A stretch of 64,000 bases of DNA from Nocardioides gilvus (lineage in GTDB: Bacteria > Actinomycetota > Actinomycetes > Propionibacteriales > Nocardioidaceae), in assembly GCF_003194605.1 (NCBI RefSeq), contig NZ_QHKY01000002.1, positions 248,001 through 312,000 of the forward strand, given 5' to 3'. The notes beneath the pieces were generated by a model. The model searched no databases. It saw nothing but the letters and a program-made list of their open reading frames with translations, and was not told where the DNA came from. Every line of letters begins with the position of its first letter. The stretch's first letter is position 1. Made by a program: the position numbers and the translations under genes. This document shows positions 1 through 7,746 of the stretch, in pieces.

Positions 1-630
1 GGCGGCCACCTGTCGGTCGTCAGCGTGCTCGCCGAGCACCGACGTACGTTGCTCACCCTCGGCTCGGTGGTGCTGCTGATCGGCGCCTGCCGGGCGTTCC
101 GGACCAGTCTGATGCCCCTGTGGGCCGACCACATCGGGTTGGACGCCACCACCACGTCGCTGATCTTCGCCGTGGCGGCCCTGGCCGACATCGCCTTCGT
201 CTACCCGGGCGGCTGGCTGATGGACACCTACGGGCGGATGGTGGTGGCACTCCCGGTGATGGTGGCCGGGGCGCTGGCCCTGCTGCTGCTGCCGCTGGCC
301 ACGTCAGCGCTGGCGATGGCGGCGGTGATGGTGCTGATGGGCATCGGCAACGGGCTGAGCTCGGGCATCAACATGACCCTGGGAGCCGACGTGGCACCGG
401 TGCGAGGACGCGCGCAGTTCCTGGGTGGGTGGCGCCTGATGGGCGACCTGGGGGTGAGCGGCGGTCCGTTCCTGGTGAGCGCCGTCGCCGTTGCCCTGTC
501 CCTCTCCGGCGTCGCGGTCGTCCTCGGCATCCTGATGGCGCTGGGCAGTGCCTGGGTCGGTTGGTGGACCCACGACGTCGACGTCCGCCGTAGGGCTGGG
601 CTCGGAGCCCGGCCGGTCAGCCGATCTTGA
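1..630 (+). CDS. MFS transporter, C-terminal part (5' end outside window)
   Basis: The frame is open from the first base, so this is the 3' part of a longer gene; a GTG at 25 is in frame but is probably internal. The visible 209 residues are the C-terminal half of a major facilitator superfamily permease, with about five to six hydrophobic helices and the loop signature GGWLMDTYGRM after a helix, which resembles the MFS loop motif between helices 8 and 9 (G-x-x-D-x-x-G-R). The role is probably drug or metabolite export; the substrate cannot be read. It ends 14 nt inside the 3' end of the convergent gene on the other strand. Confidence 0.8.
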   Translation, partial: GGHLSVVSVLAEHRRTLLTLGSVVLLIGACRAFRTSLMPLWADHIGLDATTTSLIFAVAALADIAFVYPGGWLMDTYGRMVVALPVMVAGALALLLLPLATSALAMAAVMVLMGIGNGLSSGINMTLGADVAPVRGRAQFLGGWRLMGDLGVSGGPFLVSAVAVALSLSGVAVVLGILMALGSAWVGWWTHDVDVRRRAGLGARPVSRS

Positions 631-1225
631 CCTTGACCGCGTTGGAGGCCCGTCCCGAGTCGGTGTCGAGCACGCGGAACCGGGTCTCGCCGCCCTGGCC
701 GCTCACGACGTACGTGGAGAACGAGCCGCCGGAGACCGACATGGTGACGGGGAAGTTCTTCCAGCCGCCGCCCTCGAAGCGTTGCACCTGGAGAATCGCA
801 CCGTTGCCCTCGGGGTAGGTGCCGGAGAGGTCGATACGCTGCATCGCGGTCACCGACTCCTGCCCGGCGATCAGGGTGATGCCCTTCTTCGCCTTCTCCT
901 TCTTCTTCTTCGCCTTGGCTTCTTCCTCGGCGTCCACCTCGTCGTCGCCCTCCTCGTCGCCGGAGGCGGGGGTCGGCTCGACGTCCAGGGTGATCTGCGG
1001 ACCGCTGGGCGCGCTCGTGGCGACCGGATCGGGGAGGTAGAGGGTCTCCGAGGAGCCAGGGGCGTCCGCGGAGCTGCCGGCGTCGACGCCGCCGAGACCG
1101 AGGATCTTCGTGCCCATCAGCATCGTGATCCCGGCGAGCAGGCCCACGACCACCGCGACCCCGGTGAGGGCGATCAGGCCAGCGACGACGGGGCGTTCCC
1201 CGAGCGGGGTGGGACGATCAGCCAC
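617..1225 (-). CDS. Membrane-anchored protein with acidic/lysine-rich linker, unknown function
   Basis: A 202-residue protein of unrecognised family. The GTG start at 1225 is preceded by a good ribosome binding site (GAGGAG), so I prefer it to upstream alternatives. Residues about 13-40 form one transmembrane helix. Then come a Ser/Pro-rich stretch, an acidic run (EEGDDEVDAEEE) and a basic run (KAKKKKEKAKK) around residues 85-110. The last 85 residues look like a small beta-rich extracellular domain with many Gly, Ser and Thr. One N-terminal helix followed by a linker suggests a surface-exposed, type II topology. Its 3' end overlaps the convergent MFS gene by 14 nt, and no neighbour indicates a role. 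Confidence 0.65.
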   Translation of the reverse strand: MADRPTPLGERPVVAGLIALTGVAVVVGLLAGITMLMGTKILGLGGVDAGSSADAPGSSETLYLPDPVATSAPSGPQITLDVEPTPASGDEEGDDEVDAEEEAKAKKKKEKAKKGITLIAGQESVTAMQRIDLSGTYPEGNGAILQVQRFEGGGWKNFPVTMSVSGGSFSTYVVSGQGGETRFRVLDTDSGRASNAVKVKIG

Positions 1226-1309
1226 GACGAGGCTCCTCGGTCGACGACGACACGGACAACGACATTCTTCCATCCCGGTGGGCAGGGTCCACATCCTCCG
1301 TTCGGGCCA

Positions 1310-2563
1310 TCATCGTCCTCGGGACGCCCGCGCCTCGCGTTCAGCCGTGGCGTGGGCGTCCGTACGCGCGTCGTACGACCAGAAGTCACGCAGCCAGAGC
1401 GCCGTGAGACCGACCCCGACCACGCAGGCGACCCCGCCGCTGACGACTGCGCCGCGCGGATTCCACAGGTCGGCGACGAACCCGCCCCGCACCTGACCCA
1501 TCCGGGGCCCCAGCGAGTAGGAGAGCATCTCGATGCCCGCCAGGCGTCCGCGCATCTGCTCAGGGATGGTCTGGTTCCACACGGTCCCCCGGAAGATCGC
1601 CGAGACCATGTCGGCGGCCCCGGCCAGGGTGAAGAAGGCAAAGGCGAGCCAGAAGCTCGGAGCCAGCCCGGCCAACGCGATGCAGGCACCGTAGACCGCG
1701 GCCGCGATCACGATCGCGCGCCCGTGCAGGTGCACCTGACCGATCCACCCCGAGGTGAGCGTCGCGATCAGCGCGCCCAGCGTGCCCGCTGCGTAGAGCA
1801 GCCCGAGCAGCTCTGGGTCGCGGTAGACCTCCGCGGCCAGTGCCGGAAAGAGCACCACGGGCACCGCCAGGAACATCGCGGCAATGTCGACGAGGTAGGT
1901 GCCCAGCAGGTCGCGACGCCGCACCCCGTACCTCATCCCCTCGACGATCGAGGCGATGCTGGGCGGAGTCGTCCGGCCGAGGTGCGGGTACGAACGCATC
2001 ACCAAGTACATGCCGGTCGCCACCGCCAGCCCGACGACGTCGACGACGAAGCACCAGCCGATGCCGACGTACGCGATCAACAGGCCGCCCAGCAGCGGCC
2101 CGGCGAGCATCCCCATCTGTCCGCCGAAGCTGGTGAGCGCCTGGGCTGCGGCGATCTGGTGGTGCTCGACCGTACGCGGCATCAAGGCCTCGCGGCTCGG
2201 TCGCTGCAGCGCCCCGGCCGAGGTGAGCAGGGCGGCGACCACGAAGATGACCCACAGCTGCGGGTCGCCGAGGAAGGCGTTGAGGGCGAGCACCGCCACG
2301 AAACCGGACTGGGCCACCCCGGCGACGATCAGCAGCTTGCGCCGGTCGAAGTGGTCGGCCATCGCCCCGCCCCACAACCCGAAGACGATGAGCGGGACGA
2401 GCTCGACCAGACCGACGAGACCGACCATCAGGTTGGAGCCGGTCAGCTCGTAGACCTGGTAGGGGATGGCGACATAGGTCACCATCGAGCCGAAGAGGAA
2501 GACCGTGCCTGCGACGAAGAGCAGGCGGAAGTCTCGGTGCTCGCGCAACGGGCTGGCGTCCAT
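1310..2563 (-). CDS. MFS exporter (MFS_3 / EntS-like)
   Basis: A 417-residue permease with about 12 hydrophobic helices. It opens with SPLREHRDFRLLFVAG and later has the loop MADHFDRRKLL, features of the MFS_3 group that includes the enterobactin exporter EntS and many macrolide-efflux-like proteins. The residues QRPSREALMPRTVEHHQI after helix 4 are typical of this group. The ATG at 2563 lacks a clear Shine-Dalgarno; a TTG at 2596, just after the upstream gene's stop, would add 11 residues (LNWFRRLGALR) and is a real alternative. It is probably co-transcribed with the sucrase/ferredoxin-like gene upstream. The substrate is unknown; a siderophore is possible by family only, and the iron operon is 38 kb away. 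Confidence 0.8.
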   Translation of the reverse strand: MDASPLREHRDFRLLFVAGTVFLFGSMVTYVAIPYQVYELTGSNLMVGLVGLVELVPLIVFGLWGGAMADHFDRRKLLIVAGVAQSGFVAVLALNAFLGDPQLWVIFVVAALLTSAGALQRPSREALMPRTVEHHQIAAAQALTSFGGQMGMLAGPLLGGLLIAYVGIGWCFVVDVVGLAVATGMYLVMRSYPHLGRTTPPSIASIVEGMRYGVRRRDLLGTYLVDIAAMFLAVPVVLFPALAAEVYRDPELLGLLYAAGTLGALIATLTSGWIGQVHLHGRAIVIAAAVYGACIALAGLAPSFWLAFAFFTLAGAADMVSAIFRGTVWNQTIPEQMRGRLAGIEMLSYSLGPRMGQVRGGFVADLWNPRGAVVSGGVACVVGVGLTALWLRDFWSYDARTDAHATAEREARASRGR

Positions 2564-2597
2564 GCGCAACGCGCCCAGACGACGAAACCAGTTCAAC

Positions 2598-3470
2598 TCA
2601 GGCGACCGGTCCTGCCAGGACGACCTCGTGCACCGCACCGGGCTTTTCAAAGGTCTCACCACAGCTCTGGCGCCGCGGCTCCGACTTCGAGGTCCGCACC
2701 GCGACCTGCCACTCGGTGTCGTCGGCGAGCAGGCGTACGACGCCGTTGACCTCCTCGAGGACGACCACCTCGTCGTGGCGGTCGAGGCCGGTCTGCTCGA
2801 CCACGTGCACCTGGGCGACCTGGGCCGGCTCACTCGCGCCCACGCGGCCACGGCTGAAGCCGATCGGGTGACGCCCCGCCTCGACCTCCTCGATGGCCAA
2901 CACGGCCGACTCGGCGTCGAGGCGCCCGAGGCAGAGCCCGCTCGGGAAGGAGAGCAGCGTGGAGGCGAAGCGGTGGCCCCCCAGGTGGGTGACCTCCCAC
3001 GTCTCCTCGGGCCAGCGCGCGGCCAACGCGGCGGTGACCGGTCGACCGAGCTCGGCGCAGCAGATGTCGCGGCGGCCGTTGGTGCAGACCAGGTGGATGT
3101 CATGGACGTACGGCGTCAGGCCGAGGTGGGTGCCGCTGGCCAGCGAGGCGAGGTCCAGCTCGAGCAGGTCGGTGACCTCGCGCAGCAGACCGGTCTCGAT
3201 GGTGCAGCCCGCAGGCGTGACCTGGACGGTGAAGATCCGGACCCCGGGTCCGCTCACTCCGCCGTGGCGACGGATCAGCAGGACACGCACGGAGTCGAGG
3301 TTGCCGAGCCGCTCGCGGACCGCCTCGGGCAGGCGGGACTCGGCGAGGGCCTTGCGACCCCAGGCCCCGGCGTACTCGACGAGGAGGAAGGTCGTGTCGG
3401 TCGGTGCGGTGCCGACCATGGGTTCGCCCGAGAGGCTGGCGGCTGCGGTGCAGCGGAAGGTGTCGACCAC
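2598..3470 (-). CDS. Sucrase/ferredoxin-like family protein
   Basis: A 290-residue protein matching the sucrase/ferredoxin-like family (thioredoxin-fold, PF06999). The diagnostic region CTNGRRDICCAELGRP is followed by WEVTHLGGHRFA, and a further Cys pattern in the N-terminal part (TFRCTAAAS) fits [2Fe-2S] or thiol chemistry known for the family. The name comes from an old yeast link; the biochemical role is not established. The GTG at 3470 is chosen because the conserved N-terminus (VVDTFRCTAAASLSGEP) starts there. It lies directly upstream of the MFS exporter with almost no gap, so the two probably form a two-gene operon. Confidence 0.75.
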   Translation of the reverse strand: MVDTFRCTAAASLSGEPMVGTAPTDTTFLLVEYAGAWGRKALAESRLPEAVRERLGNLDSVRVLLIRRHGGVSGPGVRIFTVQVTPAGCTIETGLLREVTDLLELDLASLASGTHLGLTPYVHDIHLVCTNGRRDICCAELGRPVTAALAARWPEETWEVTHLGGHRFASTLLSFPSGLCLGRLDAESAVLAIEEVEAGRHPIGFSRGRVGASEPAQVAQVHVVEQTGLDRHDEVVVLEEVNGVVRLLADDTEWQVAVRTSKSEPRRQSCGETFEKPGAVHEVVLAGPVA

Positions 3471-3539
3471 CGCCCCAGTCTGCCTCAGCCCTCGACGGTG
3501 AACTGTCCCAGCACCCGGGCCAGCGGGCAGGATGAGGCC

Positions 3540-4145
3540 ATGGAGTTCCGTGAGGTCGTACGCCGGCGCAGGATGGTGCGCTCGTTCACCGACACTCCGG
3601 TGCCCGGCGAGGCGGTGGACCGGATGATGGAGCACGCGACCCGGGCGCCCAGCGCAGGCTTCTCCCAGGGCTGGGCCTTCCTGGTGCTGGACACCCCCAC
3701 CGACGTCGCTCGCTTCTGGAGCGCCACCTCCCCGGACCCGCAGGCCGACAACGCCTGGCTGCGAGGGATGCGTACGGCGCCGGTGATCATCGTGCCGTTC
3801 GCCCAGAAGGACGCCTACCTGGACCGCTACGCCGAACCCGACAAGGGTTGGAGCGACCGTGACGAGGCGCGGTGGGTAGCACCGTACTGGTACGTGGACA
3901 CCGGCATGGCCTCGCTGCTCATCCTCCAGACAGCGGTGGACGAGGGACTCGGCGCCTGCTTCTTCGGGATCCCGGTCAGCCGGGTCGAGGCGTTCCGCGC
4001 CGAGTTCGGGGTGCCCGGTGACCATGCTCCGCTCGGCGCGATCGCCATCGGGCACCCGGCCGCCACGCCGAAGCAGGGCTCGGTGACCCGTCGCGGGCGC
4101 CGCGAGGTCACCGAGGTCGTGCACCGCGGGCAGTGGCGCAGCTGA
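3540..4145 (+). CDS. Nitroreductase family FMN-dependent oxidoreductase
   Basis: A 201-residue nitroreductase-fold protein. The N-terminal FREVVRRRRMVRSF and APSAGFSQGWAFLVL are the usual FMN phosphate- and ring-binding segments, and the C-terminal GLGACFFGIP plus PLGAIAIGHPA complete the flavin site. Such enzymes reduce nitro groups, quinones or enones with NAD(P)H; some actinobacterial members are F420-linked. The substrate cannot be read from sequence. The ATG at 3540 has a GA-rich stretch (GATGAGGCC) just upstream. It is divergent from the sucrase/ferredoxin-like gene with a 69-bp gap and convergent with the mrp operon. Confidence 0.8.
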   Translation: MEFREVVRRRRMVRSFTDTPVPGEAVDRMMEHATRAPSAGFSQGWAFLVLDTPTDVARFWSATSPDPQADNAWLRGMRTAPVIIVPFAQKDAYLDRYAEPDKGWSDRDEARWVAPYWYVDTGMASLLILQTAVDEGLGACFFGIPVSRVEAFRAEFGVPGDHAPLGAIAIGHPAATPKQGSVTRRGRREVTEVVHRGQWRS

Positions 4146-4153
4146 CGTAACGG

Positions 4154-4522
4154 TCAGGGTGCCCCGCGCGGGTCCTGCCAGTCCTGGAGCTCCTCGCTGA
4201 GCTCGTCGACGACCAGGAGGTCTGAACGCACGTGCCCGGCCCGGAACGACGCCCGGGCGACCATGTGGCTCGACACCACGCTGGTGACCATCTGCAGCCA
4301 GACCACGAAGAGCAGGATGGCCAGCACCGACGGCTCGCGCAGGCGCAGGGCCAGGCCCGTGACCACGAGCATCAGGCCGATCACCTGGGGCTTCGTGGCG
4401 GCGTGCATGCGGCTCAGCAGGTCGGGCAGGCGCACGGTACCGATCGCCGCGATCAAGGTGAAGACCGAGCCGGCCAACAGGCAGACGGCCGACGCGAGAT
4501 CAAGGAAGTTCTCAGGGGTCAT
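4154..4522 (-). CDS. mrpG: Mrp-type Na+/H+ antiporter subunit G
   Basis: A 122-residue small membrane protein with three helices and the family core VRLPDLLSRMHAATKPQVIGLMLVVTGL. MrpG is the last of the seven small and large subunits of the Mrp (Mnh) cation/proton antiporter, which moves Na+ out against H+ and supports pH and salt tolerance. It starts with ATG overlapping the mrpF stop by 4 nt, so translation is coupled. The hydrophilic tail after the third helix, about 25 residues ending ELQDWQDPRGAP, is ordinary for the family. It is the last gene of the operon. Confidence 0.93.
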   Translation of the reverse strand: MTPENFLDLASAVCLLAGSVFTLIAAIGTVRLPDLLSRMHAATKPQVIGLMLVVTGLALRLREPSVLAILLFVVWLQMVTSVVSSHMVARASFRAGHVRSDLLVVDELSEELQDWQDPRGAP

Positions 4523-4815
4523 GCTCGCTCACCTTCCTCGTCGTCGCCGGACTCCTCGTCCTCGGTGCCGGAGGCGAAGCGGGCGATGGAGACCGCCCCC
4601 ACGAAGCCCACCATCGCCAGCACCAGGAGCATCGGCAGCCCCCACGACTCCTCGCGATGGATCATCTTCAGGGAGACCGCACAGACCATCACCGACATCA
4701 TCACGTCGAGGGCCATCGAGCGGTCCAGGATGGTGGGGCCGACGGTCATCCGGACCACCAGCAGACCCGCCGCCACGGTGAGCAGCACGGCGGAGACGAT
4801 CAGTACGACGGTCAT
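4519..4815 (-). CDS. mrpF: Mrp-type Na+/H+ antiporter subunit F
   Basis: A 98-residue protein with three helices and the conserved MrpF segment RMTVGPTILDRSMALDVM, where the Asp residues are near-invariant in the family. The acidic tail EDEESGDDEEGE is a local addition. MrpF is needed for assembly of the antiporter. It overlaps mrpE by 1 nt and mrpG by 4 nt, consistent with tight translational coupling in a fixed stoichiometry. Confidence 0.93.
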   Translation of the reverse strand: MTVVLIVSAVLLTVAAGLLVVRMTVGPTILDRSMALDVMMSVMVCAVSLKMIHREESWGLPMLLVLAMVGFVGAVSIARFASGTEDEESGDDEEGERA

Positions 4816-5396
4816 CAGGTCCTCTCCTGGGCCGGGCCCTCGGGGTGGTCACCGTCGGCCAACGGCTCGAAGGCGCGCAGGAAGCGTCGCTCCACGGCGA
4901 AGGCCTGGGCCCGGAACCGCTCCACCGCCGCCTCGTCGTCGACGTCGAGCACGTGCAGGTAGAGCGTGTGGGTGGAGCGCCGTGCCTCCACGACGATCGA
5001 TCCCGGCACCAGGGTCAACAACGCCGCGACGGCCGTGAGCACGAAGTCGGAGTCCGAGTGGAGGTCGACCGTCACGATCGCGTTCTTCACGGGCCGACGG
5101 CGCAACACCACCAAGGAGACCTGGATGCTGGCGCGCAGGACGTCGACGAGGAAGTGCCCGATCAACCACAGCAGCGGGCCGAAGCGCACCTTGGCGCCGA
5201 TCGAGATGGGCGGGAGGGGGAAGGCCAGGACCACGGCGAACGCGGCCAGCACACCGGTCAGCACGATCATCGGCGACCAACTGCCCCACAACCCCATCCA
5301 GACGAGCACCAGCCAGAGCATCGGCCAGGGCTGCATCGCCCGATGACGTGCGGGCTTGACCTTCCCACTGCGGGTCACCCGCATCTGGGGACTCAT
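4815..5396 (-). CDS. mrpE: Mrp-type Na+/H+ antiporter subunit E
   Basis: A 193-residue MrpE. Two N-terminal helices (residues about 22-60) are followed by a helix at 70-100 and the soluble domain with VTVDLHSDSDFVLTAVAALLTLVPGSIVVEARRSTHTLYLHVLDV, the family hallmark. The N-terminus carries an extra basic segment of about 20 residues. MrpE is often dispensable for folding of the complex but is needed for full activity. The ATG overlaps the mrpD stop by 4 nt. Confidence 0.93.
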   Translation of the reverse strand: MSPQMRVTRSGKVKPARHRAMQPWPMLWLVLVWMGLWGSWSPMIVLTGVLAAFAVVLAFPLPPISIGAKVRFGPLLWLIGHFLVDVLRASIQVSLVVLRRRPVKNAIVTVDLHSDSDFVLTAVAALLTLVPGSIVVEARRSTHTLYLHVLDVDDEAAVERFRAQAFAVERRFLRAFEPLADGDHPEGPAQERT

Positions 5397-7117
5397 CTCC
5401 CACCACCCCCGGAGAGCGGCGCGGAGTCTTCGAAGTCGACGCCCAGGACGGCCTCGGTGTAGGGGCGACCGTCGATGAGGTCCTCCCCGGCCCGATCGGC
5501 GTACGCGAAGAGGGGTCCGGCCACGACGGAGAGCGCAACCGTCGCCGCGACCAGCGCGGAGGCGGGTCCGACCATCGAGCGGGGCAGGTGCGGGGTGTCG
5601 TCCCCGGCCTCGATCAACTGGTGGAAGTCCCGCTCGTCGACGTCGGCGTCGGTGACGCGCTGCGCCTCGGCGATGCTCGCGGCCGGGACCACGCCCTGCG
5701 GGGTGTGCAGGTGACCCCGGTGCTCGGTCGACCGGTTGCGGCGGGTGATCGACGCCTTGGTGTCCAGCGCGTTCAGGTCGACGAGGGCCTGGTGAGCCTC
5801 CTCGGGCGTGCGCCAGAAGACGACCGACCAGGTCTTGGCGATCGCGTAGAGGGTGAGCAGGCTGGTCACCACGCCGCCCGCCACGAGGGCCCAGGCCAGT
5901 GGGGTGCCCAGGTCGATGGTCGCCTGGAGCAGTCCGACCTTGCCGATGAAGCCGGAGAAGGGTGGGATGCCGGCCAGGTTCATCGCAGGCACGAAGAAGA
6001 GCACCGCGAGCAGCGGGGCGACCCGGGCCAGCCCGCCGACGCGCAGGAGCGACGTACTGCCGGCCCGCCGCTCCACCAACCCGATGACGAGGAAGAGGGC
6101 CGTCTGCACGGTGATGTGGTGGACGACGTAGAAGATCGTGCCCGAGACGCCGTTGACCCCGCCCACCGCGATGCCCAGCACCAGGTAGCCGATGTGGCTG
6201 ACGAGGGTGAAGGAGAGCATTCGCTTGATGTCACTCTGCGCGATCGCGCCCAGGATGCCGACGATCATCGTCAGCAGGGCCACCCAGAGCAGCAGGTTGC
6301 GCAGCGGCGACTCCGGAAAGAGCACCATCTGCATCCGCAGGATCGCGTAGACACCGACCTTGGTCAGCAAGCCGGCGAAGACCGCGGTGACCGGGGCGGG
6401 GGCCGTCGGGTAGGAGTCCGGCAGCCAGAACGAGAGCGGGAAGACGGCCGCCTTGATCGCGAACGTCGTCAGCAGCAACAGCTGGATCATCAAGGAGACG
6501 CCGGGGTCCAGCTCCGCGAGCCGCAGACCGAGGTGGGCCAGGGTGAGCGTGCCGGTGGCGGCGTAGGTCACGGCCAGGGTGATCAGGAAGAGGATCGAGG
6601 AGAGCAACGCGACCAGGACGTAGATCGTGCCGGCCCGGATCCGGGAGTCGGTGCCGCCGAGGGTCAGCAGCACGTAACTGGCGAAGAGCAGCATCTCGAA
6701 GCTGACGAACAGGTTGAAGAGGTCACCGGCGAGGAAGGCGTTCGAGACGCCGGCGACCAGCACCAGGAAGGTCGGGTGGTAGACCGCGAGTGGCGCCGAC
6801 TCCTCGTCCTCGACCATGCCCTGCCCGATCGAGTACCCGAGGACCGCCAGGGTCACCAGCGCGCTGACCAGCAGCATCAGCGCCGCCAGCCGGTCGGCCA
6901 CCAGCACGATCCCGATGGTCTCTGGCCACGCGCCGACCCACAGGGTCTGCGGGCCCAGGGTGTCGGCCTGGTGCATCAGGATGCCGGCGACCACCGAGAT
7001 GGTGAGCAGGACCAGGACGCTGAGCGTCAGCTGGATCCGGGGGCGCTGCGAGAGGACCAACGAGAGGCCTGCCCCCAGCAGCGGGAGGATGACGGGGATC
7101 GGGACGAGCCAGTTCAT
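5393..7117 (-). CDS. mrpD: Mrp-type Na+/H+ antiporter subunit D (NuoN-like)
   Basis: A 574-residue integral membrane subunit of the complex I NuoL/M/N family. The proton-conducting core is recognisable: FETLLFASYVLLTLGG-type helix (here FEMLLFASYVLLTLGG), LLLTTFAIKAAVFPLSFWLPDSYPTAPAPVTAVFAGLLTKVGVYAILR, and SDIKRMLSFTLVSHIGYLVLG. The conserved Lys in AIKAAVFP and the Glu in FEM are the expected proton-path residues. Unusually, about 85 hydrophilic residues lie between the helix ending SVVFWR and the final helix (about residues 440-525), longer than in compact MrpD proteins. It overlaps mrpC and mrpE by 4 nt each. Confidence 0.93.
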   Translation of the reverse strand: MNWLVPIPVILPLLGAGLSLVLSQRPRIQLTLSVLVLLTISVVAGILMHQADTLGPQTLWVGAWPETIGIVLVADRLAALMLLVSALVTLAVLGYSIGQGMVEDEESAPLAVYHPTFLVLVAGVSNAFLAGDLFNLFVSFEMLLFASYVLLTLGGTDSRIRAGTIYVLVALLSSILFLITLAVTYAATGTLTLAHLGLRLAELDPGVSLMIQLLLLTTFAIKAAVFPLSFWLPDSYPTAPAPVTAVFAGLLTKVGVYAILRMQMVLFPESPLRNLLLWVALLTMIVGILGAIAQSDIKRMLSFTLVSHIGYLVLGIAVGGVNGVSGTIFYVVHHITVQTALFLVIGLVERRAGSTSLLRVGGLARVAPLLAVLFFVPAMNLAGIPPFSGFIGKVGLLQATIDLGTPLAWALVAGGVVTSLLTLYAIAKTWSVVFWRTPEEAHQALVDLNALDTKASITRRNRSTEHRGHLHTPQGVVPAASIAEAQRVTDADVDERDFHQLIEAGDDTPHLPRSMVGPASALVAATVALSVVAGPLFAYADRAGEDLIDGRPYTEAVLGVDFEDSAPLSGGGGR

Positions 7118-7746
7118 GACTCATTTCCCTTCTTCTCGTCGGAACCACCCGGGTGCGTACGTCTGGACTCGCGTTCCTGGGCGGCCTTCTCCTTCGTCCA
7201 CAGGTCAGCGGCGATCTTCTCCTGGGCGAGGCGCTCTGACTGCAGTCGCTCCGCCTCGAGCCGCTCGGCGACCTCAGCGGCCTCCGCGAGCTCCTGCTCG
7301 GTGAAGTCGGAGGCGGACTTCTCCTCGTCCTCCTCGTCACTGCGATCGGCGCGGTAGGAGTCGGAGGCGACGTCGCGGGCGGCCAGCCGCCGGATCAGAG
7401 CGTCCTCGGTGTCGTCCTGCACGTCGTCGTGGCCGGTGAGTTGCCAGGACCGGTAGGCCATCGCAAGGACGAAGGAAACGGTGGCGAGCATGATCACGAT
7501 CGCGGTCAGCACCATCGCCTGGGGGATCGGGTCGACGTACGTCGTCTCGACGCCGTCCTCGACGATCGGGGCGGTGCCGGCCGGTCCTCCCGCGACGAGG
7601 AAGGCCACGCTGACGCCGTTGCCCATCATCACCAGACCGACCAGCACCCGCGACAGTGATCGCTCGAGCAGCAGGTAGACCCCGCACCCGATCAGGCTGG
7701 CCGAGATCACCACGAGGGTCAGGTTGACCTCGACGGGCGACGTCAC
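7114..7746 (-). CDS. mrpC: Mrp-type Na+/H+ antiporter subunit C with long charged C-terminal extension
   Basis: Residues 1-115 are a normal NuoK-like MrpC with three helices (ASLIGCGVYLLLERSLSRVLVGLVMMGNGVSVAFL and QAMVLTAIVIMLATVSFVLAMAYR). Residues 116-210 are an extra cytoplasmic tail, unlike the roughly 115-residue canonical subunit. It is very rich in Glu, Lys, Arg and Ala with heptad-like spacing (ELAEAAEVAERLEAERLQSERLAQEK), so a coiled coil is likely. MrpC is required for antiporter assembly. The tail may bind a partner or regulate the complex, which is inference. Overlaps its neighbours by 4 nt. Confidence 0.92.
   Translation of the reverse strand: MTSPVEVNLTLVVISASLIGCGVYLLLERSLSRVLVGLVMMGNGVSVAFLVAGGPAGTAPIVEDGVETTYVDPIPQAMVLTAIVIMLATVSFVLAMAYRSWQLTGHDDVQDDTEDALIRRLAARDVASDSYRADRSDEEDEEKSASDFTEQELAEAAEVAERLEAERLQSERLAQEKIAADLWTKEKAAQERESRRTHPGGSDEKKGNES

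Noticed and set aside
548..2749. Long open frame on the plus strand opposite the anchored-protein and MFS genes
   Set aside because: The product is Arg/Gly/Asp-rich without a recognisable fold, and the minus-strand frames have real families. High-GC DNA gives such antisense frames; others (for example 10586-12907 and 38071-40209) were dropped for the same reason.
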